A stretch of DNA of 64,000 nt from NCBI GenBank assembly GCA_012295275.1, contig CM022665.1, positions 19,546,150-19,610,149 on the forward strand, read 5' to 3'. The notes beneath the pieces are model-generated. The model was not told the origin of the DNA. It was given only the letters and a program-made list of their open reading frames with translations, and made no database searches. This document shows positions 61,332 to 64,000 of this stretch, piece by piece. This DNA comes from Chrysomallon squamiferum. Its lineage: Eukaryota > Mollusca > Gastropoda > Neomphalida > Peltospiridae. Within the stretch, counting starts at the first letter, position 1, and the number at the start of each line of letters is the position of its first letter. A program made the position numbers and the translations under genes.

Positions 61332-64000
61332 AATATAATTTTAATTTACTGAAAATCAAGCTGTAACAAAATTAATGATGTAATACTTCATTTTACTTTC
61401 ACTTTTTATTGATAATGAAATTTTTTTTTTTAAATGTTTCTCTCATTGATTTTTATTAATAACACAATTTATTATCATCATTTGCTTTTGACTTTTTCAG
61501 AAACAAAACTGTATTAGAGGATGTAGTTTGGCTTTGGATATATATGCCAATGAAATAAAAGGTAAGATACTTAAATTATATAACATACCCACACATAGAG
61601 TAACATGCACATGCACATATTATTTGTTTGATCCTTACCAATAAGAAGATTTATTTTTAAACATGGGAATAAACTGTAGAAGAAGATAATAAAATCTGTC
61701 GGTTTCTTGCCAAGACTTAATGCTGATCTGTAATTGTGTAAAGAATTGAAAAACCAATGTTTTACGCAATTACAGATTGTCAGTATGGTTAATTGTTTTT
61801 ATCTTAAGGAATTATTGCAAAAAAGAAAACCTAGTAAACAACTGTTTAACCTTCTTCTGATTGTGTTTCCAAATTAAATTATTTCAAACTGACTGCAGAA
61901 TTTAAGAAGTAGATTAAATCTCTGTACTAACAAAAGCAGTCACTGGTAACGAAAAAGATTACAATTTTGTCTTGTAATCAGATTGTTTGCTGAATTATTT
62001 AAATACCAGGTTATAGTAATGGCACTGCATATAATCTGTTAGTACTTGATGCCATTAAACACTGAAAAGAATTTTTCATTAATAATCAAGCATGTTAAAG
62101 TGACTAATTAATGAAATAAAGTAAATACTTTCCTTATTTGGCTGTATTTGCTCTGTATGATGAAAATTATAATTTAAGCAGTATAGTTCATTTTAACTGT
62201 AAAAGTACCTGCAAAATTCTGATATAAATAGATTGGTTGCACACTTTAATAGTAAGATATGATCCATTTGGTTTAATTTCAATTTGATTATTGCAGAAAT
62301 AATTTAAAATACAACTATAGATTCAGGAATATCAGTGTTGCTTAAATTATTACAAGTTTGATTATTATTTCAAAATGTTCTCCTTAGAATTTCATCTGTA
62401 TTTGAGAATTGTCTGTAAGTATATGCTTTTGCTCTTCCAGTTCATCTTGAACCTCTTCTAAAACCAGATTTAATTCGTGAAAGCAAAAACTATTCTTCAG
62501 TGATGCTACAGTGGAATGGGAAAATATTGCCAGATGTTACATATATGATGCAAATTCGAATACTGGATATTCATCAGATGAGCTCTGATTGGCAAATACA
62601 TAATGATTCACAATTCTTAGCAAATGGAAAAATAGCAATATCCAATCTGCACCCATATGTTACATACAAAGTAAGAAAAACTTTTGGTTTTAATATTTTT
62701 TTCAATTTAGCAATAAATTATCTTGAAGAATATATGTTTTATATAACATAGTGTAAGTATTTATAATAATTCTATCAAAGTGCTAAAAGAAGTAGAAATT
62801 AAATCAATATAGGAAATTGTTAGTAATAAATATGTTTAATTTGCATTTGGATACTATAATACTCAAGTATTAACAGGTAGGATATTCATAAATAAGAATA
62901 ACAGATCAGGTTATCTTCAAAATAATAATAAATGATTATTGACTTTAATACTGATTTATTCATTGTAACAGTGTATTAAATCAATTTTAAACTAAAACAG
63001 ATAATAACAAAATCGGCAGTTGCTTTCTTCTATATAAACAAAACTCAAATGGATAAAAAAAAACCACTTAATGTTACTATTAAAGTAATTTGGTTACATG
63101 ATAGAAAAAGTTAAAAATATTCACAGGTTGTTTACACTGGCTGCTTGTTTAGCCATTAGGAAATGTAACTATTCAGATTCAGTTTAAAGAAAAACACACT
63201 TCAGAATTTTATTTATGACAGCGATAAGAAAACATTGTATGAGACCAATATTACAGATATCCCTGACAAATTTCCAATAATCACAGTTGAAAGAAATAAT
63301 CAGAAATGGTTCAGTATAAGGTGACAATATTTAGTAATTATTTTATGGTATTGCTATCTTTTGGCCATGCAAAAATATATATTTTATTATTCGGTTATAT
63401 TCTGATTAATGTTTATCTGAAATTGTGTATCTTAAAATAATTTGAAACATACAAAACTGTTATTCATTTTAAGCTTACAGTTAGAATGGTTTTACTAGAT
63501 AGATAATTTTAATCTCATGTATGCATTAAATGTCTATAATTTTACAATAATTATCCATTAAGGTAATTATTTCCTATCATGTTTAACAGCTACTTTTCTT
63601 AGAAATTTAAATGACTGGATAACATATGTTAAGTACTTTCATATTTATTAAAGACCATATTTTATTTGTTAGTGGTTCCTATTTCTTCCAGTACCTCTCT
63701 TAGCATGTTCCTATTTTTGTTTGAAAATTAAATATTTTTATCTCTAAATATATACAAATGATGCTGTTACAGAGATCAGTTTATTGATTCAGTTGGAACA
63801 TGTTGTTATTGTCATGGTCTTGACATGTGACATGTACTAACTGTAATATGAAGACTTAATTGCAGATAATCATTTTTGTTTAGAAATGACAGCCCTGTTA
63901 GAAAACAAATGTTTATTTTCTTGTCTAAATTATCTGATTATGATATGCTTCTGTCGTTTTTTTTTTTGTTTTTTTTTATCTTTTCAGTTCAGAGTTCTTG
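20359..64000 (+). CDS. ROS1: ROS1/sevenless-type receptor tyrosine kinase, 5' part (signal peptide, Cys-rich region, first FN3 domain)
   Basis: ROS1/sevenless proteins are very large single-pass receptor tyrosine kinases with fibronectin III and beta-propeller repeats outside the cell. Seven exons join in frame: 20359-20472, 30702-30755, 58428-58508, 59883-59912, 61501-61561, 62441-62670 and 63988 onward. The product begins with a signal peptide (MEKLNFVFYFLFGISIAFCI), then five C-x3-C pairs (residues 30/34, 48/52, 57/61, 72/76, 97/101), matching the C-x3-C pattern at the human ROS1 N terminus. From about residue 116 an FN3 domain follows, with VMLQWNGKILPDVTYMMQIR and LHPYVTYK|FRVL, aligning with the first ROS1 FN3 domain. 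Adjacency to GOPC supports the call. The kinase, transmembrane part and most of the ectodomain lie beyond base 64000. Start choice: 20359 gives the cleaner signal peptide; 20344 would add five residues. Confidence 0.88.
21043..21081. repeat. Poly-T run, 39 bp
   Basis: This is an unbroken T tract. No retroelement body is attached on either side that I can recognise. Confidence 0.9.
21786..22551. mobile_element. Possible MITE with short inverted ends
   Basis: ACTTGTGGAGCTA (21786-21798) is mirrored by TAGCTCCACAAGT (22539-22551), a perfect 13-bp inverted match 740 bp apart. GTAT-like bases flank both. No clean target duplication is seen and the interior is not coding. Confidence 0.4.
24386..25053 (-). 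mobile_element. Merlin-type DNA transposon, short internally deleted copy
   Basis: The left end GGTGCTACTTTGG (24386) and the right end in reverse complement share that 13-mer and then TGTGATCTACA, giving TIRs of about 28 bp. The flanks are CAATAATG (24378-24385) and AAATAATG (25054-25061), an 8-bp target duplication with one change. Inside, on the minus strand, a 63-codon ORF includes VAFLRRNGLVDDEENVAPCH followed by SCGREMKERE. The N-terminal zinc-ribbon start of Merlin/IS1016-type transposases has this form (a 'FLxxxGLL...CxxCGxxM' pattern). An 8-9 bp duplication is typical of Merlin. The DDE core is absent. Confidence 0.75.
24579..24770 (-). pseudogene. Merlin transposase N-terminal fragment
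   Basis: This is a 63-residue open frame inside the 668-bp element. It carries the C-x2-C half of a zinc ribbon (CHSCGREM) after a FLRRNGLV helix. The second cysteine pair and the nuclease are missing, so the copy cannot encode a working transposase. Confidence 0.65.
27228..27561. mobile_element. 334-bp MITE with 26-bp TIRs and 7-bp target duplication
   Basis: The left end is ATAGCCCAAGTATCCT and the inverted right end is ATAGCCCACGTATCCT; both continue with TGGCAGAGAAC after one changed base, then GGACATTTG. TATTGAC occurs directly at both flanks (27221-27227 and 27562-27568). The interior holds a 10-bp hairpin, AATCTTTGCC/GGCAAAGATT, near 27450-27482. There is no coding content; the 75-codon frame across it is incidental. 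The superfamily is unknown. Confidence 0.8.
30528..30554. repeat. Poly-T run near ROS1-like exon 2
   Basis: Twenty-seven T, about 150 bp upstream of the exon 2 acceptor. It is too far away to be the acceptor polypyrimidine tract. Confidence 0.85.
30702..30755 (+). CDS. ROS1: ROS1-like exon 2 (54 nt)
   Basis: It encodes IESLGGNLFCNDDCWVVQ. The acceptor is ATATTTCAG| and the donor CAG|GTAAGT, with both phases 0. It carries the second C-x3-C. The exon is called from strong splice sites, phase agreement and the cysteine pattern rather than from long similarity. Confidence 0.8.
35873..35925. repeat. (TG)n then (CG)n microsatellite
   Basis: TG repeats at 35873-35886 and 35891-35916 are followed by a short CG run. 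Alternating purine-pyrimidine of this kind can adopt Z-DNA. Confidence 0.9.
39691..39718. repeat. (CA)n microsatellite
   Basis: Uninterrupted CA dinucleotides in intron 2. Confidence 0.9.
40276..40450. mobile_element. Mariner-superfamily-like terminal motifs
   Basis: TACAGTAGATCC at about 40277 and CAGTAGAATTC at about 40395, the latter followed by ACAGTCAAGGGAAACTGTCG, have the look of decayed CAGT-type element ends. No pairing between ends could be fixed. Confidence 0.3.
41161..41723. mobile_element. MITE-like element with inverted arrays of 'ggacaattccccac'
   Basis: The left block (41161-41206) repeats GGACAAATCCCCACCCA and GATAATTCCCCACCCA with a period near 16. The right block (41676-41723) is its inverted counterpart: ATTGTCC-x5-GGGGAATTGTCC-x5-GAGGAATTGTCC. 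Between them is a 50-bp tandem pair (AGAAGCCAC..GTGGCTTCT near 41382-41404 and GAAGCCATG..GGCTTTTAAC near 41426-41450), each able to form a hairpin. No coding sequence and no certain target duplication. Confidence 0.65.
43475..43660 (-). pseudogene. Unrecognised coding remnant inside copy B
   Basis: An in-frame 61-residue stretch ending at a TGA has protein-like composition, including ILGLTARQKELIAQALSD. It contains an internal repeat: NCSSEGVAS at residue 1 and DCTSEGVTS at residue 29. It probably derives from the transposase or accessory ORF of the full-length element. I do not recognise the family. No start codon is obvious upstream. Confidence 0.4.
43738..43827. repeat. (GGTGT)n-type G/T minisatellite
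   Basis: GGTGT and GTGTG units fill about 90 bp of copy B, at the position of the milder GTAT/TGTG array in copy A. The long frames over it on both strands are artefacts. Confidence 0.9.
43901..44444. mobile_element. Nonautonomous hAT-like element nested in copy B
   Basis: The left end is CAGGCATGGGCAACC, followed by CGAGAGGCGAGCCACATGAG; the right end in reverse complement is CAATCATAGACAAACTGCAG, a diverged match. This 'CAG..TGGGCAACC...gccgc' look is common for hAT ends. The flanks CTTTAGAA (43893-43900) and CTCTTGAA (44445-44452) form an 8-bp target duplication with two changes. The homologous site in copy A reads TTCTGGAG uninterrupted. The interior is not coding. Confidence 0.75.
46318..46364. 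repeat. A-run and (TA)n microsatellite
   Basis: A homopolymer of about 15 A followed by about 16 TA units. Confidence 0.9.
46760..46787. repeat. (CA)n microsatellite
   Basis: Uninterrupted CA dinucleotides. Confidence 0.9.
48642..48719 (+). repeat. Possible tRNA-derived SINE remnant
   Basis: TAGCACAGTGG (48642-48652) fits a Pol III A box in full. GATTCCAGTC (48710-48719) is a partial B box about 58 bp on. The sequence between does not fold as a tRNA. The 3' body and target duplication were not identified. Confidence 0.4.
50456..50720. other. Unexplained GC-richer island in intron 2
   Basis: About 260 bp with clearly higher GC than the surrounding intron and open frames on both strands. I recognise neither a domain nor a repeat family. 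It may be a retroposed or transposon-derived fragment. Confidence 0.4.
53640..54300 (+). pseudogene. Degenerate Tc1/mariner transposase
   Basis: Frames shift several times, but blocks appear in the right order for a Tc1-type DD34E transposase. YVLLSDESHF at 53730 is the first catalytic Asp. Next comes GGSAIVIWGGI, corresponding to GGGSVMVWGGI. Then HHD*LQHHT corresponds to QQDNAxPHT, with the Asn replaced by a stop. Last is RSLDLSPIEHV near 54028-54060, holding the catalytic Glu. Stops and frameshifts make it dead. The terminal inverted repeats were not located. Confidence 0.8.
54542..54569. repeat. (CA)n microsatellite
   Basis: CA dinucleotides with one interruption. A (TG)n tract follows at 54797-54820. 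Confidence 0.88.
54578..54695. repeat. Tandem duplication, 59-bp units
   Basis: TGTTGGTTCAAAAT opens both units (54578 and 54637) and TTAACAGT closes both. About seven substitutions separate them. The origin is unknown. Confidence 0.85.
55104..55258. repeat. Compound TG/TATG/TA/CA microsatellite
   Basis: Mixed TG, GTAT and TA arrays end in (CA)n, so the ends are roughly complementary to each other. Confidence 0.85.
55877..55981. repeat. (AAT)n microsatellite
   Basis: About 33 trinucleotide units with one GTAGT interruption, then (AAAT)n. Poly-Asn, poly-Ile and poly-Tyr frames over it are artefacts. Confidence 0.95.
57868..57951. repeat. (TTA)n followed by a poly-T run
   Basis: About 17 TTA units run into about 31 T. 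Confidence 0.92.
58428..58508 (+). CDS. ROS1: ROS1-like exon 3 (81 nt, two C-x3-C pairs)
   Basis: It encodes 27 residues, CQYGCTKLSAALSSNCQKAC then VSNISQQ. The polypyrimidine tract TTTTTTTTTTCTTTTTCAG precedes it and the donor is CAG|GTAAGG. It is phase 0 at both ends and aligns with the CIQGCHFWNSVDQKNC region of human ROS1. Confidence 0.85.
58509..59882 (+). other. ROS1: ROS1-like intron 3
   Basis: A 1.4-kb AT-rich intron. No further exon or repeat was recognised; the 99- and 122-codon frames over it have no conserved features. Confidence 0.65.
59883..59912 (+). CDS. ROS1: ROS1-like exon 4 (30-nt microexon)
   Basis: It encodes YTKEAEARMQ between TTTGTTTATACAG| and |GTATGA, phase 0 at both ends. 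Skipping it leaves the frame intact. The neighbouring exons also join in frame without it, so its inclusion needs transcript evidence. Confidence 0.65.
59913..61500 (+). other. ROS1: ROS1-like intron 4
   Basis: A 1.6-kb intron with a 30-T run at 61301-61330. Nothing else was recognised. Confidence 0.65.
61501..61561 (+). CDS. ROS1: ROS1-like exon 5 (61 nt, last C-x3-C)
   Basis: It encodes KQNCIRGCSLALDIYANEIK plus one base, between GACTTTTTCAG| and |GTAAGA. It ends in phase 1, matching the next acceptor. The NCIRGC motif is the fifth C-x3-C of the N-terminal region. Confidence 0.86.
61562..62440 (+). other. ROS1: ROS1-like intron 5
   Basis: A 0.9-kb AT-rich intron with nothing recognised. 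Confidence 0.65.
62441..62670 (+). CDS. ROS1: ROS1-like exon 6 (first fibronectin III domain)
   Basis: It encodes 77 residues from V(H)LEPLLKPDLIRESKNYSS to ISNLHPYVTYK. The conserved FN3 Trp (LQW), the Tyr of the C strand (VTYMMQIR) and the L-x-P-x-x-x-Y F-strand motif (LHPYVTY) are all present. The acceptor is GCTCTTCCAG| and the donor AAA|GTAAGA, phase 0. Confidence 0.93.
62671..63987 (+). other. ROS1: ROS1-like intron 6
   Basis: A 1.3-kb AT-rich intron. It ends in a T-rich tract and a standard CAG acceptor. Nothing else was recognised. Confidence 0.65.
63988..64000 (+). CDS. ROS1: ROS1-like exon 7, cut by window end
   Basis: After CTTTTCAG| the frame reads FRVL, completing the FN3 strand as YKFRVL (human ROS1 has YIFRVV here). 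Only 13 bases are visible. Confidence 0.82.

Noticed and set aside
1-64000. Octopus/squid assignment
   Set aside because: Repeat style is compatible, but I did not see the abundant cephalopod tRNA-derived SINE that I would expect several times in 64 kb, so the organism is left open.
1-64000. CRISPR arrays, operons, rRNA or phage-like modules
   Set aside because: None seen; the window is intron-containing animal DNA.

Overview
This is a window of animal nuclear genome: intron-bearing genes, very AT-rich introns, dense homopolymers and microsatellites, and many decayed DNA transposons. Two conserved animal genes occupy it almost entirely, and both run off the window. The species cannot be fixed from the sequence. 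Intron size, AT content and repeat style fit a lophotrochozoan invertebrate, perhaps a mollusc, but that is a low-confidence inference.

Left third (about 365-19738, minus strand): six exons of the GOPC orthologue (PIST/FIG/CAL), the Golgi-associated PDZ and coiled-coil protein. The start codon, coiled-coil region and most of the PDZ domain are present. The C-terminal exon or exons lie left of base 1. Intron 1 alone is about 13 kb.

Centre (19739-20343): about 0.6 kb separates the start codons of the two genes, which point away from each other. This stretch must carry both promoters. It is richer in CpG than the rest and holds a CCAAT box, a CRE-like site and a perfect 7-bp palindrome containing a Myb-type motif.

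Right two thirds (20344-64000, plus strand): the 5' end of a ROS1/sevenless-type receptor tyrosine kinase. It encodes a signal peptide, an N-terminal region with five C-x3-C pairs spread over small exons (one only 30 nt), and the first fibronectin type III domain, cut by the window end. Its introns include one of 27.7 kb and one of 10.2 kb. The kinase domain is outside the window.

GOPC and ROS1 are also neighbours in mammals, where they lie in tandem on one strand. Here they are divergent, so linkage appears conserved while orientation differs.

The introns hold several mobile-element relics: a pogo/Tigger fragment (12656-13063), a Merlin-type element with 8-bp target duplications (24386-25053), an unclassified 334-bp MITE (27228-27561), a degenerate Tc1/mariner transposase (about 53640-54300), and two copies of a TIR element family with 'aaaaaatggcac' ends (15883-16720 and 42919-44752). 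The second of those copies is interrupted by a nested hAT-like element (43901-44444), and the first copy preserves the empty insertion site. No rRNA, functional tRNA, CRISPR array or bacterial-type feature was seen.
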